Shown: positions 13,126-27,400 of the stretch, piece after piece
Layout of the letters: the number at the start of each line of letters is the position of its first letter
Numbering within the stretch: the first letter of the stretch is position 1
Assembly: GCF_018139145.2 (NCBI RefSeq)
Contig: NC_059486.1
Coordinates: 11,470,001 to 11,534,000, forward strand
DNA from: Gymnogyps californianus
Taxonomy: Eukaryota; Chordata; Aves; Accipitriformes; Cathartidae
Direction of reading: 5' to 3'
DNA length: 64,000 nucleotides
Notes under the pieces: model-generated
Database searches by the model: none
What the model was told of the DNA's origin: nothing
The model's input: the letters and a program-made list of their open reading frames with translations, nothing else
Position numbers and translations under genes: made by a program

Positions 13126-16100
13126 CAGTAAGTATGAAGACACAGCAATGTAGCTGAATCGGAAGAACTCAGTGACACTATATACAGGATATCCTGATGA
13201 GGACTCTTAGCCTGCTGACATGCATCTGAAATACAATGGCATACTGGTTTGAAAAACTTGAGAAACTCCAGAAGCAGCACTATATATAAATAAATGCCTT
13301 GCCTGCACACAAGACATCTGATCATAGACTATGTTTGAAAAGTGAGCGCTAAGGTTGAGATCAGCTTTTTGACTCTGTCTAGTTGAATCATTGTGTTGTC
13401 CATTTCTGAAATGAAATCAACTAGTAGCACATCAATGCTGTCTTCCAAACATGAACTGAAATATTAGAGTATCCCTGGGAAGGCAATTTTTTCTTGACTC
13501 AACACTTGGCCATCTAACCTTGAAATGCTAGATATTGTAAATATGATATACTGCTGCTATAAAAGTGGGGGAAAGTGTCCGAAATTCAAAATGAGAAGGC
13601 AGTGGGAGGAGGATTTTCCCCCGCCTTACTGCTATATCATTCTGATACTTAAAAATAAAATCCCAAAACATGATCTTGCAGTACAGAAGTAGTCATTCGT
13701 ACCTATTTGAAATTGCTTGAGTCAATATATAATACTATTCTCCCAATCATAGTACATTTCACATCCCCTTTGCCCAGATGTAAAAGTATTAGTGAAAACT
13801 TGCTGCAATCAATGGCTATCCAGTCAATTGTGGTAGCCTTTGGAGGAACAGAGGTATTTTGCAAGGCACAAGATCCTCTGGATACATCTGAGAGAAGCAG
13901 AAATTCATCAGTTTGGGATTCTTCTTTCACATTTTGTATCAACAGGGTATTGTAGCATAATTGATAGACCTAGTGCTGACTTCTTTTGTTAGCAGCTCAC
14001 CTCTCAGAACAGTAAGAAATCTGTGCAGCTTCTATATTGAGCCTTTCTTCCCTCTCTGAGAGTTCAACGGCTTAACAAGACATGTATGAAATCAGAAAAG
14101 AGCTAATGGTGCTGGGCTTGTTGTACTCTTGACATTTCAAGTCTTTGAGGCAGACGTTAACAGAAATGGCTACACATCTGTAAGTGTAGGGTGTTGGTTT
14201 TCTGTGTCTTGAAAGAGCATCTTCAAAATAAATCATGGTTACAACTTTTTCCTTGAAACCCTGTACAAAACCCTTAAAGTAAGCCCTTAAAAATATTCTG
14301 TTAATCATTCTGCATTCCACTGACTAATTAGTAACATTACATCCATGAAGAGAGTTTAGTCTCTAGTAACAGAAACAGATCAGGTCTTTGTGCCTTTTTT
14401 TATTTTTTAACATTAGGGTTAGTGATGAAGGAGTTTGAATTGAGCTATGAATTAGTATGCATCATATCCTCAGAGTGTCAGAATTCTCAAGGTAATTTCC
14501 TTTAATAACGAAAGGAAAAACCCCATCTTCCCGACAGTATTTTCTAAGGAACTAACAATTTTTTGTTGAGGTGCCAGCTGTCACTCAATACACAGACACT
14601 CTCAAACAAATGAAGATTTAACTGGTCCAGTCCAGGGCAACTCATTATCTGATTCCAGATATCCTTTGCTTATGCATTTCTTTGTGATTCACTTTTTCCT
14701 GTTCGTAAACCGTTAATAAACATATTAATACTCACTTCTGTGAAAGGCTTTGAGAAGAAAAGACTCAAACCAACATGACAGGAAGGAGACGTGTTGCTAC
14801 TTAGGCCATTTGTGATCTTGATTCCAGCCTCCCTGTCACAAGCCCCTGAGACCCTACACAATGTTCACTGCAGAACAGTTGCTACTTTAGGTATTATCAG
14901 CGCCAGGTGTTTGTTACCACCCCAGTATTGGACACTGGGTGCTCTTCTGTAGGATCTTGAGGAAACCAAAACCACCAGGTGCTTCTAATGCAAGCCCTAT
15001 TATTATTACTCTCTTCTCAAATTGAACCCACCAATGAACAACAGAAAAAGACATTAAATGACCTTCAGATAACACCTCAGTTAAGTCGAGAGAATAATGG
15101 AAGAAAAATAGGCCTCTTTGGGGCATCCGTGTAGAATGACTGATCGCAAGCTACTAAAAAGCCATATTTGTTTGGCAATTCAGGGCAACAGACGGAGAGC
15201 CCAACTGAGAGGCACATTATTTTGTACCACAATAATGGGTGAAGAGGCATTCTCCTATCTAAACATAAAATTGAGCATAGTACAGGGAATACAGTAAAAA
15301 GGGGGAATATAGTAAACCCCTCATCTCCCCAGGAATGCAGGCAACCTCCTTGAAAAAACTTTCTATAAAAGAGCATGAGTTATTCTCAATGGTGCTTTAT
15401 TTGCAGTTGCAGCAGCTGCTGCTCAGGGCCATGACTGTTGCTTTGACGATAATTTAGGAGGAGATTTTGTCATTTTCTGTAGTAGACACTAAGATTATGA
15501 ACAGTATTGCTGAATCACTGCGATCAGTATTTTGTAGTATCTGGCGTCTCCCTCAATACACTAGAAATGCTGTATGAGTATACCAGAATACCAGCTGTAA
15601 TTTTAAAAATACATTTCTAAACCTTATAGTTGGGCAGACAGTGCTTGAGCATGTAAAATTCCTATGTTCCAAAGAAAAACCCAAATCCAAATACACATTG
15701 TTAAAAAATTACCCTTAAGCCGATTTCATGATTTTGGGGGGTCTGGAACTTTGTTCTGAAATGCCTGAAGTAGGCATTAATGTATCATACTCTGAAAGGG
15801 AACAGATGAAGGTAAGTAGAACAACTGCAGAAGTAAAGTACTACGTACCGCCATGGTAGGAGAATTTGCTGTTTCAAATGTCTACAGAATTGCCAAGGTT
15901 TCCTCCTACTGAGGAAACCCAAAGATTCAGAACCACACAGTCTTAAGGAGATTCAAATGCTCCTGAATTTTCCTTATATAATCTATATATTCTCCTGTTC
16001 AATTGCTAAAGGCTGCCTCTTCCTTTCCTCCCTTGCTCTGTTATCATGAACAGCTGAATGCTGGAAGCTAAGAAGGGAAACCAACATAGAGACCTGCCCT

Positions 16101-16540
16101 GAGTTTTTAGAATATGGTTTTATTTTAAAGTGTTTGCTTTAGGATAGCCAGAGAGATTCAAAGCCCAACTTTAAAAGAGTCCTTGGGGAACACCACAGAC
16201 AATCCGAACTTGCACAACGGCACTTTCTGTTAACCTCATTAATCCAGAATTATCTCAGTGGAAACAGTAGAGGCTGATTCAGAAATTTATGGAATTTCAG
16301 AAAAAAAAAAAAATCCATTCTGCTTCTAACTAAAGATTCTCTCTACAAAGCACAGAGCCAAAAGTAGATGAACCAGGACAAAAACGGAAACTTTCAACCC
16401 TACCCCAAATGCAGGAACGTAACTCCCCTTTATTGTCAGAATGACTTAGGTTTCTAAACTTCTTACACTTCTCCTCCCGCCCCCAAATCTGTCTATAAAT
16501 CATTCTGTAATGTCAGGATGGGGTATAAATTACAGCAAGT

Positions 16541-16620
16541 TCTTCAGGACAGAGTCTGTCTTTCAGTATGCAAAGCCTGTCTGGAACCCCTAAGGCTCTA
16601 CTAAGGTACAATATTTCTAT
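16541..16620 (+). repeat. Possible ancient amniote interspersed repeat
   Basis: TTCAGGACAGAGTCTGTCTT, CAAAGCCTGTCTGGAACCCC and TAAGGCTCTACTAAGGTACA follow the order of an old reptile/archosaur repeat that reads roughly 'gacagggactgtctcttactatgt...gcgcctagcacaatggggccc...ctaggtgctactgtaatac'. The comparison is from memory and the copy is very diverged. Confidence 0.4.
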
Positions 16621-19600
16621 GAATATTTTTCATGTAATGGAAGGCATTAAGGAACTGATAGCCATTTGTTAATGATTTTCTAAGAGGAGACTAAATAATC
16701 TTATTTGAAAACCAAAACATGCAACACCAGCCAAAAGAGAGCTTCTAACACTATTTAGCCATACTATAAGTGCAAGCTGTTATGGCTGTTTGAAGTACTA
16801 GGTCTCTAAGGACAAATATAGTTTCAGTGCTGCTCCAAGTGTCGTGTACAAAACACTCTTTGAGTGCTGCGGCCCCGACTATGACTTCAGTTCTGCTCTT
16901 GCTCATCACCCAGCATACCTGGCTCTCAAGTCCTATAGCTCTTACAGATTACAGTGATTTCACTACTCCCTGGCATACCAGAACTATGACAGACTCTTTA
17001 TTGTACAAAACCAGGATAATTCTCAACTATCAAAGAAACTGCTATGGCTATGGTTAGCTGCAATAAGCAGAATTTTCAAAATTTATTGAAGTAGGATAGG
17101 TTACATGATTGGTTTACTCCCAACTGTCCTCTTTGTTCAACTCTGCTTCTTAATCCTCTTTTTTTTCTTTTCTTTTTATACTGGTCCATAAGCACAGATC
17201 CGTGACAGGCATAAAATGGCTGGAATCTTCCCTGTAGCAAAAGAGCAAGAACTGTTTGACTGAACATGAGTTGGTTAATCGTATGATACAGTCTTGAACC
17301 TCCCAGACAGAGCCACAAGTCAATGCTCAGACACCCACAAAAAATGGGAAGATAACCAAAGGAACCTGTGGGTCATTCCCAGAGCAAGATAAGCCATCTA
17401 TTACAACACTGGTCTGCTAGAATGCCAGCTTGCATATGTTTGCAAAGCTTGTTGGAAATCACAGGCTGCCTAAAAAAGGAGCAGAAAAATCCCTGCTAAA
17501 ATAGACACTGCTCCTTTACTATAAGGTTTCCTTACAAGCTATGGATTTTGCACTATACCTTTAAGAGTTAAGGAACAAATAGAAAGCTTAGTTGAAAATG
17601 GTTTAGCAAACAGAACAGCCAGTGCGTCAAAGCAAAAGAGGTAGCAGGAAAGCCAACATGAATTTAAGAAAGCTTGTTTTACTGCCATAGTTCTTGCCGG
17701 TGTCAAATCCAGGAAGAGCAACTGCATTCTCTAACCCTTGGCCTAATTCCAAAGTAGTAACAACAAATTAGCCATAACAGTGACTTTATATGGGCCTTAT
17801 CACCACAATCATCAGTGGATTCAGTCCCACACCAGTCTCATTAAATAGTTTAGTGCTGTCATGTTAACAGACAAACCCATGAAGAATAAAGGGACTCAAG
17901 AGATTTGTTCATCATAACACAGAATTCAGTAGCAAGACAGGAAAATAAGATAAACTCTCAAATTTCAGGCAGGTACCAGATGACTCCCTCACCCCATCTC
18001 TGAGTCCAGCGGAGAGAAGGGAGGACAGAGGGACTGCACACCCTCCACAGGGCACAGAGCCGTAACAGTCACCGGTGCTACGTATTTCCCAATAGAAACA
18101 ACAGCAGTGCTAAGGAACTGCGGTTCAAATTTTGCTGGTTTAATCTAACTACATCTGTTTGTAGCTTTTGATCATTTCTAAGTGGACAGGAATCCAATGT
18201 GGAAACCAACAAACCTGCTGTATTACCAGGTTGTTTGTTTGTTTATGAGTGGTTCTGGAATTTGGCCTGAACTTCTGACTTCAAAAGGACATGTCCCAAC
18301 TGAGAAGAGCTGCGGTAACAGACAGATGAAGAAATGATGGAAAACTTACCCTGATGAAGCTCGACCAGGACTACAAATATTTAATTACAAAAAAAAAGAA
18401 GAGGGGAGCTTATTTGAGACAGAATAGAAAATCAATCACGCAAAAAAAGATAAGTAGTATAAGGTAATTAGGAGGGAAAAAACCCAACTTTTTTTTCCGT
18501 GTCTGCATACACAGCCAGATAACAGCACCATCACAGGAGACAGAACAGCAGAATTCCTTACTGGTCCAAACCATCCACGTGATTTGATCTCTTGACTTGT
18601 GCTCCAGTGCCGAGATCCATAAACAGGCAGAACTGACTGCTTGTGCTGCTTTATCCAGCCCTTGAATGGGAATTTCTGATACTGGATCCAAAATTAAAGT
18701 AAAACTGCTTAACCTCTGTATTTTACTACCTGACCTTCAAAGCTGATAAAAGCATATTTTTTTCCCTTGAAAAGCAATAAAGCCATTAGGGAGCCAGGAA
18801 GTGCTTTATCTTCATCTCATGACTCTTGTCCAAAAGCTTGCATTACGTTTTTCTTTCTCATTTGTGCCAGTTTGGTAATGTGATTAAGGGATGGTATTAC
18901 TGGCTCAAGCATGGCCACTACACAAAACAGCAGAAACTTGCCCTGCCTTCCAAAGGGAAGACTGAAGTCCCTGAAGACTCAAAGGGAAATTTTGTAGAGA
19001 TTTGACATCAGTATGTGCCAACATAATGGTGCTGAAGTAACAGCATTTAGATTTCTTTCATGCATAAGTATCAAGATAATTCTCTTACAGACTAATTGCA
19101 TGGTGCCATCTTTAACAGGATTCATACACAAAAGCAGTTTCTTTCATGATAGGTTGTATTTTGTACACGCACATGTTACAAAAGCAGGTATTAATGCCTT
19201 CAATAACTACATCTTCCGTTTAATTAAAAGTGTGTGATTGTGTAGGGGAAAGTAGAAGGGTTTAGACTTCCAAATGGTTGTGTTTAATAGAGAAAAAAAT
19301 CACCTGCTTTGAGGAGAGGGTGTAATTTGCTGTGGAACAACCTATCTCCAGCCATTCTAGAGCTGTCACCCTATTTCACTGCCCACCAAAGGCCTTTAGA
19401 AAGAAATTAATTTTGTAGGAAAAAAAAGTCAGAAAACTATTAGAAGAGTTTGGGTAAGTTGAGTAGATGTAGCAGAGATGGTTTATTTAATCTTTAATTA
19501 AAGGAAATGACCACTCATCAGGAAGATAAAAAGGAATCTAAAAATATTCTCTCAATGTGACCACAATACATTATGCAACACACACATTGAGAGTTCTGCA

Positions 19601-20232
19601 ATGTCTGGTCCTCAAGAACAACAGCCTACTCTTGCTCATTTCTAATACTCTGCTTTTGGGACATGGAAAGTTCATCAGCCCCAACAGTGGCAGAGCAAAT
19701 CATGTCCATGTGACTGCAATTTGCCATTGGGTGTAAAGAAGCCTAGCTTTGCTGGAAGCAAGATTTTATTTACTAGTTTATGCATATGTCTGTTGAACAT
19801 CTTAATCTCTAATGCCTGCAGAAGATTTTGAGGCAATGTCTCACTTAGCACTTCTATACCCTGCCTCATCATAATGAGTTAGTATTGATTAATTTTAGAG
19901 ATTCTTTGTCTTGCTAGAAAGAGAATGTTTGAACCAGAATATACACATTGCATCTACCGAGGTTTCTACTTAACGCTGCTTCTTTTTGTTCTTGCAGATA
20001 CTGCTTGACTCCAGGTTTTAGGAGATTTTGTGCCACCACCTAGGATACAAATTTTGATTTGCTGTTTTGCTGGGGGAGGTTACAAAGAAGCAGGTTTTAT
20101 CACTTGACTTTTTCCATCTCTTCTATGTTTAGATTATCTGTGCTGTTACAATCTCAAATGCTGAATGCTCTCTGCAGCTGCGTAATGTATCACAGATGCA
20201 CAGTAAGCTCCTCTCTATATAGCAGCATTGTG

Positions 20233-20370
20233 TCGCAGCACAGTGCAATGGATAGGAAGCTATTCCTGGATACGATACCAACTTCTTGTGTGACATTGGA
20301 CGAGGCCTCTTAACCTCTCTGTTCTTCATCCTTCTTCTCCAAAATGCTGATGATAATCTAAACCCACTTG
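20233..20370 (+). mobile_element. MIR-type SINE remnant
   Basis: The segment follows MIR order: a tRNA-like part (ACAGTGCAATGGATAGGAAGC), then TGTGTGACATTGGACGAGGC, CTTAACCTCTCTGTTCTTCA and AAAATGCTGATGATAATC. These match MIR's 'tgtgaccttgggcaag', 'cttaacctctctgtgcctca' and 'aaaatggggataataat'. It is strongly diverged, as expected for an amniote-wide ancient SINE. The similarity was judged from memory of the consensus. Confidence 0.75.
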
Positions 20371-20592
20371 ATTGCAAAGAACGTTGAAATCAAAGGAGAA
20401 AATTTCAAAAGAAATGCTATTTATTTCTCTACCAAAACATGCACATCTGTGATGAAAGAAGGCACTGCTCTCTGTATCTCTGTCTCCATCCAGCACTGAG
20501 ATGCTGGTTTTTTTCCACTTCGATTTTCTCTCCAGCTTTCTCCTTCCTTTGTCTCTCCCAGTCCTGCTATGGACTTTGAAATTTGGCCCTGA

Positions 20593-20646
20593 TGTTTGGG
20601 GTTTTTTGGGGGGGTTTTTTGTTTGTTTGTTTGTTTTGTTTTTTTG
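20593..20646. repeat. G/T-rich simple repeat with GTTT units
   Basis: The stretch has runs of G (G4 at 20598-20601, G7 at 20608-20614) separated by T6, then a (GTTT)n array and a T7 run. It is a low-complexity G/T tract; open frames crossing it on the minus strand are lysine/asparagine-rich artefacts. Confidence 0.85.
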
Positions 20647-22367
20647 AAGAGCTGTATGAACATCTGGTCTAAAATCTGGAACTTCAGTAAACACTGGACC
20701 CGTTATCACTTTACTATTCAGACCAATCTCCTAATTTAATCCAGAATCTGCTATACTTATCTGTATTCATTGCTATTATGTCCCTTTCCCAAAAGCCTCA
20801 CCCAAAGCTCTTTAAAGTCTGTAATACCACAGCATGTACAAAGAAAGCAGAATCTGTCCTTCAGTGCTTTGACACTGGAGAATGAAATTTTGACCTGGCT
20901 GCACAGCAGTTAGGTTGGAAGACCATGAAAAAGAAACACTTCTACTTACTGTGACGCTGACCCAGAGCCACGCATGACTTTTCTCTCTGTCCTGAGAACA
21001 GTACCAACCCCGTAAACAGTAAATAATACTTCAAAGCCCAGTTAAACCAAGGAAACCTGACCATTTGAATGACTCCCCTGCATTCTAAACAGAGCTCTTG
21101 ACAAAAGAGGAGCCTAGCAAAGATTTACCACTCTTCCCCAATTTATACAAACTATCACCTACCAGCACTCCATAGGACATTACTGAAGTATTCAAAGTAA
21201 TAAAAAAAAGGATTACATGGACCATTACAAAGAGACTGTGTTGTAATTTCTCCTCTTGAGATGTCAGAATTTTCTCTACTTCAGTAAGCACCCTTGTCAA
21301 GAACTCTAATGACCAAGAAAGAATCAAAATATTACTTTAGAGTTCACTTAATCTCACTTAAGAAAATGTGTGTGAAGGCACCTAGGTATTTTTAACATAC
21401 CATACTACCTCTGAAAATCATTCAACGTCACAGAACTCAAATGGGTCTGGTATACAAGTTCAGACATGACAACGTTGAAAGGTAATAGCCACCTCAGGAG
21501 AAAACCCTGCTTGCCAGCTCCAGAATGGAAAGTCAAACTAACTATACTTCCCTACCTTTCTTTTATCCCCAGCTCCATCACTCAAATAATTTAAAGACTA
21601 ATAGCATAGTCTGCAATAAGTCATATTATTTTTGGAAAGGCCATGAACTGAATGCCAAGGTCTGAAATGGAACTGAATCCAAAAGCAACTGCTAGCCCAT
21701 GGTGTCACCAGGCATTCTGATTATGAGGGGACACAGGAGGAAAGAACAGTGCAGACATAGCTAGTTCCCCACTGAACGAAATGTGCACCAGAGAGGAAGA
21801 TGAAAAAAGCCAATGAAGGACTATGTGACGGCTACGGCCACAAAGAGATATGGGGGTAAGAATAATCTACAATCATTTATGCAACCCATCAAAATTCACA
21901 CAAGCACCTCTTCAAAAGGAACAGAAACGCCACACTGCAATGCATCCATTGCATACACAATATTTTCTTTCATTGCAAGCAAGTATAAAAGGAAGTGCAA
22001 GAGAAGGCTGAATCTTTCTCCAAAAAAAAACATTTTCAAATTTTGTTGGGGAACCTAAATGAAATAGACTTCTTTTGTGTCCAGCTTAATCTCTATTGCA
22101 CATTACTAAACCATCATGCATAATAGCATTTGACAGTCTGTGTATTAAACACAGTGCTGGGTTAAGCCAGCCTGAAAGAGACACTGCCAAAACCAGACCA
22201 AAAATAAATACAGAAATCACCTGTCTTTAAAAGAAACTTTCCTTTGCCATTATTTCACCTACATGTTGCTTTCTAGAGGGCTCAAGAAGGTTTTGAAAAT
22301 AGGTTTGGAGACACAGGAAAAACATTTCATCAGAGAATTCATAGTCCTTACACTTCTATAGATGTCC

Positions 22368-22432
22368 TGTGAGACCCTATGCAAGTCAGTTAGTCCTTCT
22401 ATACGTCTAAGCAAAGGGCAGAATTATTTTGG
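22368..22432 (+). mobile_element. Possible short MIR remnant
   Basis: CTGTGAGACCCTATGCAAGT followed by CAGTTAGTCCTTCTATACGT resembles MIR 'ctgtgtgaccttgggcaagtcacttagcctctctgtgcct'. Only about 50 bp are comparable and the ends cannot be fixed. Confidence 0.35.
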
Positions 22433-23526
22433 AGCAGGGTGGAATGATGACAGTGCCAACTTCAAAGCAAACAAACTACTGTGAGACCGAGAGTGCTGCT
22501 GTTCTTCCAAAGAGCACCTACTTTGACTTCATACTTGTTATCCGAAGATGCTTTTATCAACTTGGTCTTAAGGGATAACCCTACAACAGGGAGTAGGCAT
22601 ATTCGACACGCAAGTTATACAGACGAAAATGCAGTAACTTTCTCTCTAATTAGCAATCTCATACATCTGTATCATCAAATACAAGACACAATCACAAGTG
22701 ATGGGGCTTGTTTTTCAGACAAGGCACTCTTGTCAAGATATAGTTAAACTGTCTGTGCAGGTGTAAATGGGTAATTCTCCATCTAACCAGCTGCTGCTGC
22801 TGCATGCAAGTATCAGATAACCATATTAGGCAGGTAAAAATGTAATAACTGCTTACTTTGCAACTCCATCAATATTTAAGAAGATGGACAACTACATGAA
22901 AATAATTCTTAAAAGTCATTGGGATTTGTAAGTGAAAGTATGGGAAAATACAAAAAAAAAGCATGCTCAATAATGATAAAGAAATAGAGTAACCATTTTC
23001 AGACATAATCAATGAGAACCTAGCATAGCCACTGATTTCTGGCCCAAATTATATCTGCGTATCATCCCTGGAAAGGCGTCACTCACACTTCAGTCTAGTT
23101 CCATGATAAACATGAAATGGAGCAGACTTTGTTGACTCTCTTCAAGATCTTGGTAATCTTGTCTTCCTTATTTAAGGATAGTTGGTTTCCACCACACTTG
23201 GAAACTAACTGTTTTCTGGCAACAGGAAGTGACTTGGAAAAAAACTCAGTGCATAAGAATCTTATGGCCTGGGAACAGCAGGAATACGACTGCAAAGACA
23301 GCGGTTGCCCCAGCAGGCTACTTTAAATTGCAAAAAGAACTCACAGCATTTTTAAAGGATATTAAAAAGTAAAAGCTAAGAAACAGAACTTCATGAGTAA
23401 CTGATGTAGGGTTTGCTGGTCAGACTAAACCACTAACAAAGGTAAAATTATTACTGTCAACATAGAATGGTTTGGGGGGTTGTTGCTTACCAGAAGGCAG
23501 GAAAAAAATGTTACTGGATGAAGTGA

Positions 23527-23546
23527 TTTTTTTTTTTTTTTTTTTT
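23527..23546. repeat. Poly-T tract, 20 bases
   Basis: An uninterrupted run of 20 T. It could be the A-tail of a minus-strand retroposed copy, but nothing recognisable lies upstream of it in that orientation (higher coordinates), so it is recorded as a simple repeat. Confidence 0.9.
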
Positions 23547-26220
23547 CATAAACTGAAAGGCTCTGTTTCATTTTCAGGTTGTTCAGCTCTTTCTTAAATC
23601 AAAATTTGACGTATTAATTTCTTTGGTTGCCTCAAAGTTGTACTCTTCACTGAACACATCATTTTGCTGAGAATTTCAGCCAAACTCAGCTCCTAATAAT
23701 CCTGAGCTATAAACACCACAACAATGAAGTTTTTTCCATTGTCGCAAAGAGGGAGCTATATAGCATTTCATAGAAATAGTATTAGAGGCAAGAGCAGAAC
23801 TGTTCTGTATACAGAAAAGATTTTGAGAAGATAAAAGATCTGAGGTATCAAAGACAATATAACATTAAAACACTACATCTGAAACGGAGCAAAAAAGAGT
23901 TTTTAAACGACCATAGCTAGTGAGACTTTAGATTGCATCTCACCTAAAAATCTGCCTCTATCATGAGAATTGGACATTTTTAAATACTTAGAGGAAAAGG
24001 CGCTCTCTCTCCTGATGCACTCTATACTTCCATCATATATGCTAGAGCCCTCATTTATCTATTCAAATGGACTAACCATATCTCGTTATATTTGTGAGAA
24101 TCGTAAGGCAGAGAGAGTTCAGACTTTTTCTAAATTTTCTGTTCTTATTTACAATGCCAGCCTCCATTTTTTGCTTCTGTGGTAGACCATGAACTGTCCT
24201 AGGAATGGTATTGCAAAATGATGAATACTTGAATCTGGCATTGTGTATCACCCTTTGCTACAAACAGAATAGTTTTCTGTGATTGTGAAATACATCACTT
24301 GCAATCGAGCAGACATGCTCATTTGTTCAGTTCAAAGCTGTTAATAGAATATTCATACTTCATATCTTTTATGTTGATGGTGTATGAACTAATCAAATTT
24401 TCATCTTATCTGTGCCCTATGAAACAAAACTAGTCTTTAGACACATTAATTTCCAGCCAAGAGTTTTCCAACCTGAAAACATCTGATTCACAGGCCAAAC
24501 ACTTTGGTTGGCACTATGCTGTCATAACATGAAGTTCTGATTGCAGTTTTCAACCATGTTAAAAATTGTACATAGATATAGCTTTCATACTGGACTCAAA
24601 AGTAACACATGATCCCGCTCTGTCCTTCTAAGAGGCAACATTGCTTTATTCTTAGTGTTTATGCCCCATGCAGATGGGATTACTGCTTTGATGATTGAAT
24701 TATTTTTGTTTATATTTTGATAACATGACTAATCATAGACTGACTGTTATAGGATGAATGTTGGCAAAATTCAGCTCAAAATTTTCTTTTGCTGGCCTGT
24801 AATTAGAAGAACTGGTGGTAACATGCAGGTTGGTCTCTTACACATCTGTCATTTTTTCTGTGAATTTCTACCTGCTTCTATATTGCTGTTTTTTGGAACA
24901 GCATTTCAGAGCATTTTCCTACTTGAAGGAAAATGGGGGCTTTTCAAATGACTTAACTGAGCAATGGGAAAATTAGTTCTAGCCAGAGGAGCGACACCAA
25001 CCATTCGGGGCATGGTTCTATTGCTCATAGAAGGAAAGTAATTTTTGCAATGAGTGAGAAAAAGACAGTCCTGACTTACTTTTCTGTCTATCTTCATCAT
25101 CCTAGTAAAGATATAGAAGCAGGTTTCAGTTCTGAGTTCACACATTTGAGTAACAATTTTGCAAGACAGACTTGGCAACTATTTTGTAATAATTTAAGAA
25201 AAGATCAGTTATCTGTAGTGACTATGCACATGGGATACCCAACCTGAGAAACGAAAGGGGTATGATGTACAACTCCTCCTGTTAGAGCGTCTTACATTGG
25301 CCATAAAAAGAAAGACTTCCAAAATCACAGTAAAACCTACCCAGATTTTAAAAAGTATTAAGACAGATAAAAATCTAGAAAAGGATGTAATAACAAGATC
25401 CAGTTCTAAGAAGAGACGGACACTCATTCAGTGTTGGATATCTTATAACCTCTCTTCAGGTATCTCAAAAAGATAAAACTGATCCAAAGTTACTTAATGA
25501 AAAGAACCTGCATTTGAGTTTTTCAATACTGTATTCAGCTTCTTGGGGAATAGATGTGTTTTCATCATGATTTAATAATAAAAACTGATATTGGAAGGGG
25601 GAGCTTAGGGCTTCCTCATACAGCTGTAGAGTCCAGCAAGCCTCCTCAGAGAATGAAAAATGGAACTGACTTGCACTGTCCGGTGGTAAGAACAGGAAAA
25701 AAGGTTTAAATAATGGCAAAATAAATTTTAGACTTCCTTAATTTTGCAAGCTTGTCTATTCCATATGGCACAAGGGAATAAATATAAGAGGTGTAAATCG
25801 TCCATGACCATATACTTCAAAGACTTTGCAAAAGGATCAACAAACTGCAACGTGGGAAAAAGATGACGGAAGAGATGCTACAATGCTAGATTACCTTTAA
25901 GCGTGTCTGATTTTAAGAGAGAGATAAATGTTCCTAAACTATACTCTGAGAGCAGCAGTATGTCTACTTTACAACTTCTCCCACATCCCTGATCAGGAAG
26001 TTCTGTCAGGGACCTCGCTACATCTGACCCTGTACCTTACCTACTAGGTCATGCGAAAATATATGAGCCTAAGTGCAGGGTACTACTACATGCCCTTCTC
26101 TCTTATTCTGCTATTTGTACTACAGATTTTTAAGGATGTTTTTACCCCTTGGGAAGAGAAGTAGGAAGGGGCCAGCAATGTAATTTTATGTGGTTCCTAG
26201 TCTGAGTGGCACGATCATTT

Positions 26221-26660
26221 GTCTTTTGTTACTATGGAAATCACTGCATAGAGAAACTGTGTGTGGGCGGCCAATTAAAATGTCAATAAAAGTAAATACA
26301 TTTAAAGAGGTCATGTCCATGTATTATGCAATGAGCAAAAAAAAGGCTTATATTTGTATCATGCTAATTAAATTGACATGGTTATTGCAAATCATTTTGT
26401 TTCACCTGGAGCTGTAATTAAGTGACACCACTTAATGAGAAGGAACCAGCGCTGATTGAACATGCTTCTGTAGCAAAGCTCCTCTGACAATGAAGGATGT
26501 TTCTGTTTACATCTCTCATCATTTCACATTCCCAAATGCCAATGTCTTTCCAGTGAGGTAAACACTGTTTTTTAAAATAACCAATTACGAGCATTTGTAA
26601 TTTGGGGCAGCCTTTAACCTAGCTTTTCACTAGCTATTTTGCATGCCGAAAAAAAAAATA
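26221..26660. promoter_or_regulatory. Candidate conserved non-coding element (enhancer-like)
   Basis: An AT-rich, low-repeat stretch with clustered homeodomain-type cores (CCAATTAAAA at 26271, GCTAATTAAATTG near 26363, CTGTAATTAAGTG near 26412, CCAATTACGAG near 26580), an X-box-like GTTACTATGGAAAT at 26228-26241, and octamer-like or E-box-like bits (TATTGCAAATCA, TTCACCTGG). This composition is typical of vertebrate developmental enhancers in long introns of neural genes. It is pattern recognition only; conservation was not tested. Confidence 0.28.
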
Positions 26661-27174
26661 AATTTGACATAATCTACAGTACTATTTCTCCTAAAGATAC
26701 ATTTTAAAAAGTAAAGCATCAAAGCAATCAACACAAAAACTGAAGTTTTAATTGCCTTTCCAGTATGATTTATTTAATCTGGACATACTAGGCCAAATTC
26801 TGTTCTCTTTCATGGTGATTTTATTGGGATTATTCCATATTTAGAGCAGATTTATACGTCAGTTTGGCCCCAGCACTTCCAAAAGAAGTTAGTATAGTCA
26901 GAAATTCAAAACTATTTGTATTAAGTGCGTATATAGTATACGGAGACAAGACAGAGAGAGATACTAACAAAGCTCAATGTTACTATTTCTTTCTACTCTC
27001 ATTTCTTTGCTTTAAGCTACAGTCCTTCACCTGAATGCAGAACACACACGAAGTTTATTTTAAGGTGCAGCAACAGCTTCTGCTGACATCTCCTGCCACT
27101 ATGTGGAAGTGTGATGGATGGCAGTAAGACAACACATAAATGAAGCTTCAAAGGATTTTGCCAGCATCAGCCAC

Positions 27175-27400
27175 ACCAACCATATGTCCCTAATTTGCAT
27201 AGCCAAACTTGGCAGAATTCTTTTATTACGGTTCATTTTGTGGTCTCTGCAGATCCCATAAATATTTTCCTACATAGAGAAGCCTTGCCACATTAATTAT
27301 AATAGGATTGCTTTGCTAGGCAAATGGGAACACTGCCAGAATCTAATAATTTGGCATCTTGGTGCTTAATATTCAGAACAACTCAAATACGAGATGTATG
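27175..27400. promoter_or_regulatory. Candidate conserved non-coding element
   Basis: A second low-repeat AT-rich stretch, with CTAATTTGCATAG (octamer-like, near 27190), TTTTATTACGG, CACATTAATTATAATAGGA and GGCAAATGGG blocks. It has the look of constrained non-coding DNA rather than a decayed repeat. Support is composition only. Confidence 0.22.

Noticed and set aside
20326..20709. 127-codon open frame on the minus strand
   Set aside because: It crosses the G/T simple repeat (giving Lys/Asn/Pro-rich residues) and the end of the MIR remnant.
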